Origin: Desulforhopalus singaporensis | GTDB lineage: Bacteria; Desulfobacterota; Desulfobulbia; Desulfobulbales; Desulfocapsaceae | NCBI RefSeq assembly: GCF_900104445.1 | Contig: NZ_FNJI01000021.1 | Span: 27,400-91,399 of the forward strand | DNA length: 64,000 nucleotides | Reading direction: 5' to 3' | In this document: piece by piece, positions 25,804 through 35,360 of the stretch | How the letters are laid out: every line of letters starts with the position of its first letter | How positions within the stretch are numbered: the stretch's first letter is position 1 | The notes under the pieces: generated by a model | The model's input: only the letters and a program-made list of their open reading frames with translations | Databases searched by the model: none | What the model was told of the DNA's origin: nothing | Position numbers and translations under genes: made by a program

Positions 25804-27879
25804 ATGAATAATCGTTTATTCACAGTTGTGGTTGGTTGTATTCTGTTTTTTGCAAGCGGTCTCGCGGTCTGCCCGGTTCAGGCAGGGGGAAAAAACCTCG
25901 GTGAGTGGACCGGAAGACACAGTCGTGTGGTGTGGGTCCAGGACCATGGGGATGGATCAGACACCTTCGGCAGGTCCGACAACCTGATGCTCTACGGGTA
26001 CGACTCGGTTGACGGTAGGGGGGAACGACCTCTGGTTGCCGGTAAGTCTAATTATTTTAAACCGTTGTTTACTCCTGATGGCAACAATGTCATCGTTTCC
26101 GACCGGCTGCAGCGAAAGATATATCTGGTCGAGTGGGCCAGCGGTAAAAAAAAGGAGCTTGGCAGCGGGGTCGCCGTTGCGGTGTGGCAGGATCCGCAGC
26201 CGGGCTGGTTCTTTGGCAGGAAAACCACCTGGATCTATTGTTTTGACGGGAACCAGAAGGAAAACAAGTACGGCACCTCGCAGCCTCTGTACCGTTTTCC
26301 CCTTAACAGGCCGCACCACAGAGAGCTTGTCTGGGACAAATCGGACATCGCCTGGTCATCATTGCAACTTTCTCGGGACGGAGAGGTGATCGGCGGCCTG
26401 TTCCCGTGGCCTCACGGCGGGGTTCTGCAAGGCGATGAAAAAAGCTTTAAAAGATTGGGCCGGGGATGCTGGTCGTCGCTTAGCCCTGACAACTCCAAGC
26501 TGCTCTGGATATTTGACGGTCTGCACCGGAATGTACAGATCCACGATGTGCGCAGCGGAGACAGCTGGATGGTGAATATAAGCAGCGCCCCCGGAGTCAG
26601 GGATCTCGAGGTGTACCATCCGCGCTGGTCCAATCACCCTCGCTATTTCGTCCTTACCGGTCCCTACGAAAAGGGCGAGGGGGGCAACAGGGTAGGCGGC
26701 GGCGGTGAGAACGTCGAGGTCTATGTCGGCCGGTTCGATGAAAAGGTGCAGAGTGTAGAGGATTGGCTGCAGCTGACGCACAATGGCCGCGCCGATTTTT
26801 ATCCCGAAATGTGGATTGAAGGTGGTGAACGGGAGAATCTTGTACGTGCAGCAGAAACACAAGTCCTGCAGGTGGAAAAAAATCACTGGCCGGTGGCACC
26901 CGAAGCGGCGGTTTTTGCCTGGGAGAACATGAAAGCAGAGAATCAACTCACTGCGGACAGTCCCCTTGGATTTTATCAGTGCAACCTGGAGCTGCGCGGC
27001 AATGCGCTGTTCGCACGAGACTACAGCCTGCTGGCGGACGGCGGCTGGGGAGAAACTGTTGACGGGGGGAAGAAAATAGGCGAATCGCTCGCCGTTTCAG
27101 GCAACGCGTCGGTATCCCTTGTCATATACCCGGAGAAAAAGCAGCGGGCGTCGATTTTTTCCCTTGTTGGGAGCGACGGGTTTTTGCTCGAACTTCGGCA
27201 GGAAAGTGACCAACTGGTACTTGTCGGACGTTTTGCCAGTCAGGGCGAACAGATTGTCGTATGGCCTGCGGTTCTCGACCGCCCGGGCCCAATCAGTGTT
27301 AGCCTTACCCTTGACGGCTTGACAGCCGAACTATTTATCGACGGCAAATCGGCCGGGGAAAAAGTTTTTGCTGCCGGGTTCGGCGCTTTCAGCAGGGTGG
27401 ACAGACTGGTTGCCGGTGATATGCAAGGGCGGTTCAGCGGAAAAATTTCCAGCCTCGCTGTCCATAACCGGCGGTTGAGCGGTGGTGAAATCGAGGCTGG
27501 TCATGCTATGGTAGCCAAGAAACAGCAACCGCTGCAAGAGCCTGCGTCTCTTGTGGTCGAGGCACAGCTTCTGGAGACGACCGATATCCCGGATCCTGAT
27601 TCCATAGGTGCCTATCGCCGGGCCCTTGTGGTTAATAGTTACGAGGTGCAGAAGGTAATCGCCGGAGAATACAAACAGCAAAAGATTCTTGTGGCGGAGT
27701 GGGCGGTTCTTGACCGGAAAATAGTCAAGCAGTACCCGGAGGAGTCGGAAACCGAACGTCTGTTTCTGCAGAAGTTCGACCTGCACCCGGAACTCGAAGG
27801 TGAGCGACAGATGATGGATGTATTTGAACCCGACCTTGATATGTACTATCGACTTCCCGCCACAGAACTGCGGCGGTGA
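25804..27879 (+). CDS. Secreted beta-propeller plus LamG/concanavalin-like protein
   Basis: A 691-residue protein with a signal peptide (about 1-27, 'CPVQAGG'). Residues 30-370 contain repeated blades typical of TolB/WD-like propellers ('LFTPDGNNVIVSD', 'SSLSPDNSKLLWIFDGLH', 'DFYPEMWIEGG'). Residues about 385-565 look like a LamG/concanavalin-like jelly roll ('SVSLTLDGLTAELFIDGKSA'), and a further beta domain follows. It starts eight bases after the membrane protein and is surely cotranscribed. Carbohydrate recognition in the periplasm or outside is an inference. Confidence 0.65.
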   Translation: MNNRLFTVVVGCILFFASGLAVCPVQAGGKNLGEWTGRHSRVVWVQDHGDGSDTFGRSDNLMLYGYDSVDGRGERPLVAGKSNYFKPLFTPDGNNVIVSDRLQRKIYLVEWASGKKKELGSGVAVAVWQDPQPGWFFGRKTTWIYCFDGNQKENKYGTSQPLYRFPLNRPHHRELVWDKSDIAWSSLQLSRDGEVIGGLFPWPHGGVLQGDEKSFKRLGRGCWSSLSPDNSKLLWIFDGLHRNVQIHDVRSGDSWMVNISSAPGVRDLEVYHPRWSNHPRYFVLTGPYEKGEGGNRVGGGGENVEVYVGRFDEKVQSVEDWLQLTHNGRADFYPEMWIEGGERENLVRAAETQVLQVEKNHWPVAPEAAVFAWENMKAENQLTADSPLGFYQCNLELRGNALFARDYSLLADGGWGETVDGGKKIGESLAVSGNASVSLVIYPEKKQRASIFSLVGSDGFLLELRQESDQLVLVGRFASQGEQIVVWPAVLDRPGPISVSLTLDGLTAELFIDGKSAGEKVFAAGFGAFSRVDRLVAGDMQGRFSGKISSLAVHNRRLSGGEIEAGHAMVAKKQQPLQEPASLVVEAQLLETTDIPDPDSIGAYRRALVVNSYEVQKVIAGEYKQQKILVAEWAVLDRKIVKQYPEESETERLFLQKFDLHPELEGERQMMDVFEPDLDMYYRLPATELRR

Positions 27880-27920
27880 GGGTGGCGGCGCATCCTGTTG
27901 TCAGGGCGGTTCGTTTCGGG

Positions 27921-29354
27921 TCAGGCAACCGGATAAATCTTCGTTAACGCTGCCAGTGCCTGGTCCAGATCCGCGATAATGTCATCGGGATGTTCTGCGC
28001 CGACACAGAGGCGTATCATGTTGTTCGGGATTTTTGCCAACTCGCGGCCTTCTTCACCCTGCTGCTGATGGGTGGAGATTGCCGGGATGGTTGCGACACT
28101 TTTTATCCTGCCAAGATCCGTTGCCCGCCAGATTCTCTGGAGGTTGTCGAACACCGTCCTGGTCTTTTCAGCCCCGCCTTTTACGCAAAAGGACATCAGG
28201 TGGCCGTAACGGTTTACGGCTCTGTTGTACTGGTCGTCATGTTCTGCGTCAACCAGCCAGAGATATCGTGCTGCAAGTTCATGATGCTGGTGGTCTGTAC
28301 GGCCGAGATACTGCACCGATTCAACACCAGGGTGGTCGGCGAGAAAATCAGCGACTTTTTCGGTGGAACGGCTCATCATATCCATCTTGGAGCGGATTGT
28401 GCGCATATCGTTTAAGGCCATCACCGCCTGCACCGGGTGCAGATTGGGGCCGAGATCCCGGTTCTGGAGAAATTTAACGTTGAGTGCAAAATCCTCCAGC
28501 AGGCCGTCGTCGCCGATGTTGGAGACAATGTTCTTGCGCGATATCACAGCTCCGCAGATGCCGAATCCGCCGCTGCTGAGACTTTTGGTAACGGACTGCA
28601 CGACGATATCGGCTCCGTGGCATATCGGCCTTAACAGCGCCGGTGTCGCCACGGTCGAGTCGCAGATCAACGGCAGATTATGGCTATGGGCGAGGTCGGC
28701 GACCGCCTGGACGTCAAAAAAACCCAGTTGCGGATTGGACGGCAGTTCACCGTATAGCAACCGTGTGTTTTTATCGATTTTTTCCGCCCACTGGCTGAGG
28801 TCGGTGGCATCCGCTACCCACCGGCATTCGATGTTTCTTTCCTGCATCAACCTCACCGTAAACTGCTGGAAGGTACCGCCGTAACACTGTGCGGTCGCGA
28901 CAAAGTTCGGCGGACCGGAACCATTGTCCCGAAACTGCAGGAACGGCAGCACCGCCGTGCTGATGGCGGCCATTCCTGAAGAGGTGGAACAGCATGAGGT
29001 GGTCCCGTCAAAACCGTATCCTTCAAGCAGCGCCAGGGTCCATTCGTAATAGTAGGTCGAAGGGTTGGCGATGCGCGAGTAACACCAGGTGGGGATTTTG
29101 TAGGCGAGCGCTGCTGCCATCTCGTCGGAATCGGCATAGGCCTGGCTTGCACTCATAAAAATCGGTTCGATTATGGCTCCCTGATGGTTTTTCAGGGCGT
29201 CGTGGACCGAATAGAGGCCATGGACCGCGATGGTGTCGAATTTCCATTTCTTTACAACCTGCTCAAGATATTGTGTCCTGTCGGCCAGATCCTTTTTGCT
29301 CTGGTCGATGTACCGCTGCATTCCTGGGGTGATGTGAATTTCATTGTCAGCCAT
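27921..29354 (-). CDS. Cys/Met-metabolism PLP-dependent enzyme
   Basis: A 477-residue trans-sulfuration-type enzyme (O-acetylhomoserine sulfhydrylase / methionine gamma-lyase clan). The cofactor lysine lies in 'VQSVTKSLSSGGFG', and 'PTWCYSRIANPSTYYYEWTL' is the substrate/PLP-phosphate region. An N-terminal extension of about 40 residues makes it longer than standard members (about 400-430). The reaction cannot be fixed from sequence. It is encoded against the flow of the surrounding cassette. Confidence 0.85.
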   Translation of the reverse strand: MADNEIHITPGMQRYIDQSKKDLADRTQYLEQVVKKWKFDTIAVHGLYSVHDALKNHQGAIIEPIFMSASQAYADSDEMAAALAYKIPTWCYSRIANPSTYYYEWTLALLEGYGFDGTTSCCSTSSGMAAISTAVLPFLQFRDNGSGPPNFVATAQCYGGTFQQFTVRLMQERNIECRWVADATDLSQWAEKIDKNTRLLYGELPSNPQLGFFDVQAVADLAHSHNLPLICDSTVATPALLRPICHGADIVVQSVTKSLSSGGFGICGAVISRKNIVSNIGDDGLLEDFALNVKFLQNRDLGPNLHPVQAVMALNDMRTIRSKMDMMSRSTEKVADFLADHPGVESVQYLGRTDHQHHELAARYLWLVDAEHDDQYNRAVNRYGHLMSFCVKGGAEKTRTVFDNLQRIWRATDLGRIKSVATIPAISTHQQQGEEGRELAKIPNNMIRLCVGAEHPDDIIADLDQALAALTKIYPVA

Positions 29355-29748
29355 GGTGACGCTCCGGAATTCATTAAAAAAGACGAAAACAAGCTTTGCC
29401 ATTCTTCTATTATGGTATGTCAGGCGTGAATTTACGGTCAAGGGTAAAGAGTTGGTTTGGTAAAATTAATCGGACTACCGTCCGTGCCCGAATGTTTTGT
29501 AACCGTTTATTTTAAAGCTCTCTGTTTTGTTCAACTTCGTCTAAGGGGGCGTGAAATAGTCTGGTGGGCCGTCTTGTCTGTTCGCGGTCGTCTGCTGATC
29601 CGGCCCTTGAAAAATTGCCCTGCCCCAGGATGATAGGTTGGGACTGCAGGCGGCGCGCATCGGGGTCGAATTTTCTTGTACACTTTAGTGAAAAAGTTTA
29701 CGGTGACGTGATTTAATCTATTTCCGATACCACTGTATTTTTTGCTTT
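29355..29748. other. Divergent intergenic region
   Basis: Nearly 400 bases between the PLP enzyme and the MBOAT gene. I see no coding frame or clear hairpin. Promoters for both directions are expected here. Confidence 0.5.
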
Positions 29749-31164
29749 ATGGTTTTTTCATCCCATATATTTCTCTACTATTTTCTTCCATTAAGCCTGC
29801 TTTTCTACTACGGCATGCCGCGGCGGTGGAAGAACATCGTCCTGACTTTTCTCAGCTATATTTTTTACGGCTGGTCCAATCCTCTTTTTATCCTGTTGAT
29901 GCTGTTTTCGACATTGGTGGATTATTGCTGCGGCCTGGTGATAGGCGAGAGCCGAAGTGAACACAGGCGGTTGAGAAAGGGGGCACTTGTTCTCTCCATT
30001 GTGACGAACCTGGGGCTGCTTGGATTTTTCAAGTACACCGGCTTTGCCCTTGAGAGCTACAACCAGCTGTTCGGGATTATCGGCGGGGAAAATTTCAACG
30101 CCGTTCCGGTGCTTACTTTTCTGCTGCCCCTGGGGATAAGCTTCTATACATTTCAGTCCATGAGTTACACCATAGACGTGTACCGCAACGACGCGCGCCA
30201 TATAACGAATTTTCTTGATTTTGCCTGCTTCGTTTCCATGTTTCCGCAGCTTGTCGCCGGTCCGATCATCCGTTTCCAGGAGGTAGCCCAGCAGCTTGCC
30301 ACAAGGGTACACTCGGTGGAAAAATTCTCCCGAGGCGTCGCGTTTTTCAGTCTCGGCATGGCGAAAAAAGTGCTGCTGGCAAACTCCTGCGGCAGGATTG
30401 CCGACATAACCTTTGGTGCCGGCTCCCTCAATTGGCTGGATGCATGGTTCGGGATTTGCGCTTATGCTTTTCAGATCTATTTCGACTTCAGCGGATATTC
30501 CGATATGGCCATAGGTCTGGGGCTGATGTTCGGCTTTGTCTTTGCCAAGAATTTTGACTCGCCGTACATCTCGGAATCGATCACCGACTTCTGGCGCCGG
30601 TGGCATATCTCGCTGTCAACCTGGCTCAGGGAATATCTCTACATCCCCCTGGGAGGAAACAGACACGGGTCTGTCCGGACAGCTGTCAACCTGGCAATTG
30701 TCATGCTGCTTGGCGGGTTGTGGCACGGCGCTTCGTGGAATTTTGTCATCTGGGGGGCTATTCACGGAACGCTTCTGGGCGGCGAGAGACTTTTTGGCAG
30801 AAAACCCGTTTATCACGCTTTGCCCCGGGCCCTCAGGATCGGCTTGACTTTTGTGCTGGTACTTGTCGCATGGGTGTTCTTCAGGGCGGAAACTTTGGGT
30901 GACGCGCTTGGTTACCTCGCCTCGATGTTCGGGGTGGCAAGTGTCCCGGCAAGTTCCCTGCTGCTTGACGGCATGCTGTACACGCCTTATCATTTGATGG
31001 CGATGTCTCTTGGGGCCTTGGTTGTCTGGGGATGCCCGCAGACCTGGGACTGGACCAGAGAGTTGTCTTATCGTAAAATACCGCTTATTGTTATAGTGTT
31101 TGTGGTCTCAGCTGCGGTGCTGAGCATGCAGTCATACAATCCCTTTATTTACTTTAACTTTTGA
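29749..31164 (+). CDS. MBOAT-family O-acyltransferase, AlgI-like
   Basis: Moves acyl (usually acetyl) groups across the inner membrane for polysaccharide O-acetylation. The 471-residue protein has about eleven helices and the family signatures 'PLGISFYTFQSMSYTIDVYR', 'FDFSGYSDMAIGLGLMFGF', 'FWRRWHISLSTWLREYLYIP' and the catalytic histidine in 'LLGGLWHGASWNF'. Its stop overlaps the next gene by one base, coupling it to an AlgJ/AlgX-like partner, as in alginate and cellulose acetylation systems. Confidence 0.93.
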   Translation: MVFSSHIFLYYFLPLSLLFYYGMPRRWKNIVLTFLSYIFYGWSNPLFILLMLFSTLVDYCCGLVIGESRSEHRRLRKGALVLSIVTNLGLLGFFKYTGFALESYNQLFGIIGGENFNAVPVLTFLLPLGISFYTFQSMSYTIDVYRNDARHITNFLDFACFVSMFPQLVAGPIIRFQEVAQQLATRVHSVEKFSRGVAFFSLGMAKKVLLANSCGRIADITFGAGSLNWLDAWFGICAYAFQIYFDFSGYSDMAIGLGLMFGFVFAKNFDSPYISESITDFWRRWHISLSTWLREYLYIPLGGNRHGSVRTAVNLAIVMLLGGLWHGASWNFVIWGAIHGTLLGGERLFGRKPVYHALPRALRIGLTFVLVLVAWVFFRAETLGDALGYLASMFGVASVPASSLLLDGMLYTPYHLMAMSLGALVVWGCPQTWDWTRELSYRKIPLIVIVFVVSAAVLSMQSYNPFIYFNF

Positions 31165-32864
31165 TGATGCGGAAAATAAGGTTAAGCCGGGAGGAGATTG
31201 CCGGAATAGAGGTTGGTACAACAGCTGTAAGCAAGGCGGCGGCCCGGTTCCTGACGATCTTTTTTCTAAGCTTTGTTTTTCTTGTTCCCGCCGTGCAGTA
31301 CGGTCTGGACGGTTTCAGGCTGCCTGCCGGGGGGGCGTTGCTGCAGGGGCTTGGTGAACGAAGAGATGGTGCGGGGGATTCCGGGTTTGTATCGGCAGCA
31401 AAAAACCTCAACGCCCTGGTACTGAAGAAGATCGACCTGCTGGAAAGTTCTCTTGAGGACGACAGCTTTCTCAGAAACATATTTCTGCCGCCGCTGCAGT
31501 ACGTGTATCTTCGTTATCTTGGCCAGGGGAACGAAAAAGTGGTCGTCGGCAGGCAGGGCTGGTTGTTTTATCGGCCGGGCGTCGAAGCGCTGTACGGCAA
31601 ACCTTTTCTCAGCCGGGAACAGCTGCGGCTCAGGGAGCAGGGAAGCCAGTTGTGGGAAAAACCGGTGCAGCCCGATCCGGTGGCGGCAATTGTCCACTTC
31701 AAAAAACAGCTTGCCGCCCGTAATATCGAACTGCTTGTCGTCCCGGTTCCGGTCAAGCCGTCTTTTGAGATATCAAGGCTCAGCAAGCGGTCAAGTGGGG
31801 CGGGCAGCGATGGGCGGCTGCGGCTTCCTCTGGAAAATCGTTCGCTCAAAGAATTCAAGCGGCAGCTGCAAGAGGCCGGGGTACTCTACTTTGATGTGGC
31901 CGAGGTCCTGCGTGATTTTGGTTTACAATATCCCGATATCTATCTGAAGACCGATACCCATTGGCGGCCTCGGGCAATGGAACATGTGGCAAAGGCGCTG
32001 GGCGATTTTATCGAGACACGAAAAGTTATCACAACCAAAAAACTGTCCCTGCGCCTGGAACAGGAACAGCACCGGGGCACGGGCGATATCGCACAGATGC
32101 TTCGTTTACCTGCAGACTCATCTTTTTTTGCGGGTCAGTCGGTTGAACTGAACCAGGTGATCGGTGAAGGAAGTGAGTTCTGGCAGCCGCAGAACAGTGC
32201 CGAATTGTTACTTCTGGGTGATTCCTTTACCAATATTTTTTCACAAAAAGGACTGGGGTGGGGAGTTGGCGCGGGTTTTGCCGAGCATCTGAGCTACAAT
32301 CTCCAGGCGCCGGTAGATACTCTGGTGCGAAACGACAATGGCGCATATGTAACAAGAGAAATGCTTGCAACCGAGTTGTTGCGTGGAAGGGATCGTCTAG
32401 CCGGGAAGAAACTGGTTGTGTGGGAATTTGCCGAGAGAGAGCTGGCGCTGGGTGATTGGAAGATGATCGATCTTCATCTCGGTACACAGAACGAGAGCGA
32501 ATTCTATGTGGTCGATCCTGGCGAGCGGGTAAAGGTGACCGGGAAGGTAGCGGCGATTTCCGCTTCGCCGCGGCCCGGTTCGGTGCCTTATCGTGACAAC
32601 ATCACCACCATCCACCTGGTCGATCTGCAGTCGGGTGAACAAAACCTGGATGGCGAGCAGGCCCTGGTATATGGCTTTGGCATGATCGACAACGAGCTTA
32701 CCCGTCTGGGCGCTCTGCGACCTGACGACCGGGTAGAGCTGCTGCTGGGGTCCTGGGATGATGTGGAATCGAAATACGGCAGCTACAGGCGTAGTCCGCT
32801 TGACGATGAAATGATGGAACTAGAACTGCCTAACTGGGTATTGAGCGATGATGAAACTATTTAA
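31164..32864 (+). CDS. AlgJ/AlgX-like SGNH acetyltransferase-type protein with extra C-terminal domain
   Basis: A 566-residue protein with one membrane helix (about 30-45) and a periplasmic SGNH-like domain. The catalytic pieces are 'KTDTHWRPRAMEHVA' (Asp/His) and 'LLLGDSFTNIF' (Ser). A C-terminal beta-rich extension (about 440-566) is not part of AlgJ. Several ATG/TTG codons at 31161-31167 could start it; I use the ATG overlapping the MBOAT stop. It probably receives acetyl groups from the MBOAT protein for transfer to a glycan. Confidence 0.8.
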   Translation: MMRKIRLSREEIAGIEVGTTAVSKAAARFLTIFFLSFVFLVPAVQYGLDGFRLPAGGALLQGLGERRDGAGDSGFVSAAKNLNALVLKKIDLLESSLEDDSFLRNIFLPPLQYVYLRYLGQGNEKVVVGRQGWLFYRPGVEALYGKPFLSREQLRLREQGSQLWEKPVQPDPVAAIVHFKKQLAARNIELLVVPVPVKPSFEISRLSKRSSGAGSDGRLRLPLENRSLKEFKRQLQEAGVLYFDVAEVLRDFGLQYPDIYLKTDTHWRPRAMEHVAKALGDFIETRKVITTKKLSLRLEQEQHRGTGDIAQMLRLPADSSFFAGQSVELNQVIGEGSEFWQPQNSAELLLLGDSFTNIFSQKGLGWGVGAGFAEHLSYNLQAPVDTLVRNDNGAYVTREMLATELLRGRDRLAGKKLVVWEFAERELALGDWKMIDLHLGTQNESEFYVVDPGERVKVTGKVAAISASPRPGSVPYRDNITTIHLVDLQSGEQNLDGEQALVYGFGMIDNELTRLGALRPDDRVELLLGSWDDVESKYGSYRRSPLDDEMMELELPNWVLSDDETI

Positions 32865-33876
32865 GATCCTGTGTACTGTTTTTCTTCTGCTGACAGCTGT
32901 TACCGTTTATGCTTCGCCGGGATTCAGGGAAGTGTGCGGACAGCTTGCGGCAACTGACGATGGTACCAGCGTGGTGGCCGGTGAAGAAGGCTGGCTGTTC
33001 TTAAAGGAGGAGCTGCAGCACATCGGTGCGGGCCCATTCTGGGGCGAAAATGCTCCTGCGGCCACTCGTACCAGAAAAAAGGAGTATGCCGATCCGGTTC
33101 CGGCCATTGTTGCATACAATAAGCTGCTTGCAAAACAGGGAATCAAGCTTTACCTGATGCCGGTGCCGCCGAAAGCGCTTATCTATTCGGATAAGGTCTC
33201 CGCCTCCGTCGACCCGGCTTCAGTGGAGCAGGATCTCGCAGTCTATAAAGAATTTTACAGACTTCTTGAAAAAGAAGGGGTGAGTGTCATAGATCTGATC
33301 CCGCTGCTGCGGGCCGACGACCCGGACAAGGAGAAACTCTACTGCCGGACGGATACCCATTTCTCCGTTACCGGGCTCTCCTATTTTGCCAAAGAAGCTG
33401 CCCAGAAAATAAAAGAAAGCGACTGGTATGATGATTATCCCAAAACAAGCTACCGGGTGTCTTCCCAGAGCGCTGTAATCCAGGGGGATTTGCAGCAGAT
33501 GTCGGGTGGGCAGGGGCAGGGCGAGGAGATCGATCTTGCGGTCGTGACTCAAGAGAAGACCGGTAAGGGGATCGAGAGCGATCCGGCCAGTCCGGTTATA
33601 CTGCTGGGCGACAGCCACACCCTGGTGTTCAGTGCAGGAGGTGATCTCCATGCAAAGGGCAGCGGCTTGTTTGACCATCTGTCAAAAGAGCTTGGCTTTG
33701 CCGTCGACCTGCTGGGCGTTCGCGGTTCCGGAGTTACCCCAGCAAGAATCAAGTTTTACCAGCGGTCGAAAAAACAGGGCGACTATTTGAAGGGCAAGAA
33801 GGTGATGATCTGGTGTTTTGCCGCCAGGGACTTTACCGGCAGCGGAGGCTGGCGAGAGATCCCCGTGGCGCCTTGA
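32848..33876 (+). CDS. Secreted AlgX/AlgJ-like SGNH protein
   Basis: A 342-residue second SGNH member with a signal peptide (about 1-22). The motifs are 'GWLFLKEELQHIG', 'YCRTDTHFSVTGLSYFA' (Asp/His) and 'ILLGDSHTLVFS' (Ser). The start overlaps the previous gene by 17 bases. Paired AlgJ/AlgX proteins next to AlgI occur in O-acetylation cassettes, where one acts as an intermediate carrier. No glycan-binding C-terminal domain of AlgX type is seen. Confidence 0.82.
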   Translation: MMKLFKILCTVFLLLTAVTVYASPGFREVCGQLAATDDGTSVVAGEEGWLFLKEELQHIGAGPFWGENAPAATRTRKKEYADPVPAIVAYNKLLAKQGIKLYLMPVPPKALIYSDKVSASVDPASVEQDLAVYKEFYRLLEKEGVSVIDLIPLLRADDPDKEKLYCRTDTHFSVTGLSYFAKEAAQKIKESDWYDDYPKTSYRVSSQSAVIQGDLQQMSGGQGQGEEIDLAVVTQEKTGKGIESDPASPVILLGDSHTLVFSAGGDLHAKGSGLFDHLSKELGFAVDLLGVRGSGVTPARIKFYQRSKKQGDYLKGKKVMIWCFAARDFTGSGGWREIPVAP

Positions 33877-33880
33877 GCGG

Positions 33881-34366
33881 TTACCGATTGGTCTCCGCCT
33901 GATTCTCCAGGTCGAGCAGCTGCTTCTTGATTTCCACTCCGCCGCCAAACCCGGCAAGGGAGCCGTCTTTGCCTATTATGCGGTGGCAGGGTATTATTAT
34001 CGGTACCGGGTTTCTGCCGTTGGCAAGCCCCACCGCCCGGTACGCCTTCGGCTTGCCCAACCGTCTGGCGATGTCGCTGTAGCTGGCGGTATGACCGTAG
34101 CCAATCTTCGTGAGTTCGTGCCAAACCTGTTGCTGGAATTCGGTCCCTTTCAAGGTCAGGGGGATGGTAAAAACCCGCCTTTTGCCGGCAAAATATTCGT
34201 CAAGCTCAAGGATCACCCTTGCAAACGGGGTGTCGTCTTCTTGTGCGTCCTGTTCCGGGTTGGCCTTGTCTATACTGTTGGGAAAATGCAGTTGTTCAAG
34301 ACGGCCGTGGCTGCCGACCAGCAGCAGGGTTCCTATGGGGCTGTTATAATAGCAGAAGGTGCGCAT
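33881..34366 (-). CDS. ogt: Methylated-DNA-protein-cysteine methyltransferase
   Basis: Repairs O6-methylguanine by irreversible transfer to its own cysteine. The 161-residue, single-domain protein has the acceptor Cys127 in 'VPIIIPCHRIIG' and the DNA-binding segment 'ASYSDIARRLGKPKAYRAVG'. There is no AdaA domain, so it is of the constitutive Ogt type. Its stop lies four bases from the convergent AlgX-like gene. Confidence 0.93.
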   Translation of the reverse strand: MRTFCYYNSPIGTLLLVGSHGRLEQLHFPNSIDKANPEQDAQEDDTPFARVILELDEYFAGKRRVFTIPLTLKGTEFQQQVWHELTKIGYGHTASYSDIARRLGKPKAYRAVGLANGRNPVPIIIPCHRIIGKDGSLAGFGGGVEIKKQLLDLENQAETNR

Positions 34367-34403
34367 CTTGTCTGTTTCTCGAATCGGTTTCTGTCTTGTG
34401 CTC

Positions 34404-34434
34404 CCCGTGCGGCGATTTTTTACTGCCGCACGGG
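34404..34434. terminator. Strong stem-loop between tpx and ogt
   Basis: CCCGTGCGGC (34404-34413) and GCCGCACGGG (34425-34434) form a perfect 10-bp GC-rich stem with a T-rich 11-base loop, 20 bases after the tpx stop. There is no T-run after the stem in the tpx direction. Termination or attenuation between tpx and ogt is the likely role. Confidence 0.6.
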
Positions 34435-34453
34435 TGATCTAAAAAAAACACTA

Positions 34454-34954
34454 TCAGGCAATAGTCTTCAGGGCTGCCTCATAGTCGGGTTCCTGGCCGA
34501 TCTCCGGAACCTGCTCAGTATAACAGACTTTTCCCTCCGGATCGACTACAACAACGGCCCGCGCGAGCAGTCCGGCGAGAGGGCCGGTGATGATGGTCTG
34601 GCCGTAGGAATCTCCGAAATCCGGGTTTCTGAATATCGACACCGGGATGACGTCATCAAGACCCTCGGCTTCACAAAAGCGGCCGTGGGCAAACGGCAGG
34701 TCCGCCGAAATACACAGCACCACGCTGTTGTCCTTGCCTGACGCCTCAGCGTTAAAGCGCCTGGCAGACGCGGCGCACACTCCTGTGTCGATGGAAGGGA
34801 AGATGTTGAGAATGACATTCTTTCCTCTATATTTTCCTAGACTGGTTTCCGAGAGATCGGTCTTGACTGCTGTAAAATCGGGAGCAACGGTACCAACGGC
34901 GGGAAGTGACCCCGCGGTGTCTATTACATTGCCTTTGAGAGTTATTTTGGCCAT
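34454..34954 (-). CDS. tpx: Thiol peroxidase
   Basis: Atypical 2-Cys peroxiredoxin that reduces lipid and hydrogen peroxides, using thioredoxin. At 166 residues it is normal length. The peroxidatic Cys60 lies in 'PSIDTGVCAAS' and the resolving Cys94 in 'HGRFCEAEG', matching Cys61/Cys95 of E. coli Tpx; 'VLCISADLPFA' is a further signature. ATG at 34954 follows AAAAGGAGAAGAC. It is probably monocistronic, followed by a strong hairpin. Confidence 0.95.
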   Translation of the reverse strand: MAKITLKGNVIDTAGSLPAVGTVAPDFTAVKTDLSETSLGKYRGKNVILNIFPSIDTGVCAASARRFNAEASGKDNSVVLCISADLPFAHGRFCEAEGLDDVIPVSIFRNPDFGDSYGQTIITGPLAGLLARAVVVVDPEGKVCYTEQVPEIGQEPDYEAALKTIA

Positions 34955-35360
34955 TGTCTTCTCCTTTTGTTGTTCGGGGATTATCCAGCACCTGCTCAAT
35001 CGATGAAATCCAGTGCGAATTATTCGCCATGATAACGATAGTAATTTCTATCAATTGTACACTTGTCAAGCGGTGGGAGGAAATAATATCCGAGCGGTTT
35101 TAGAAGACAGGGAGTTCTTTTTTTAAAAAATCATGCAGGCCGCTGGAAAATGCACGTTTTTTTGAGGCGGTGTTCTTGCGCCTGCTGGTTTTACGCTTTG
35201 TCACCACCTTTGGCGAAAAAAATGACCGGTTAAGGAGATTCTATCGGTAAACCGTTGAAATCATGAGTGAGGCATGGTTAAAACAGAGAGGTACGTTGAG
35301 CGCATGTGCAAAAAAACAGTGATAATTGCCATGTTGGATTAAATCAGCCAGCAAAGAAAA
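34955..35360. other. Intergenic region between tpx and dgt
   Basis: About 400 AT-rich bases without a coding frame. Promoters for the divergent tpx and dgt genes should lie here. No strong hairpin was seen. Confidence 0.5.

Noticed and set aside
29355..29748. A riboswitch ahead of the PLP enzyme (SAM or similar)
   Set aside because: No conserved core or terminator pair could be recognised in the leader.
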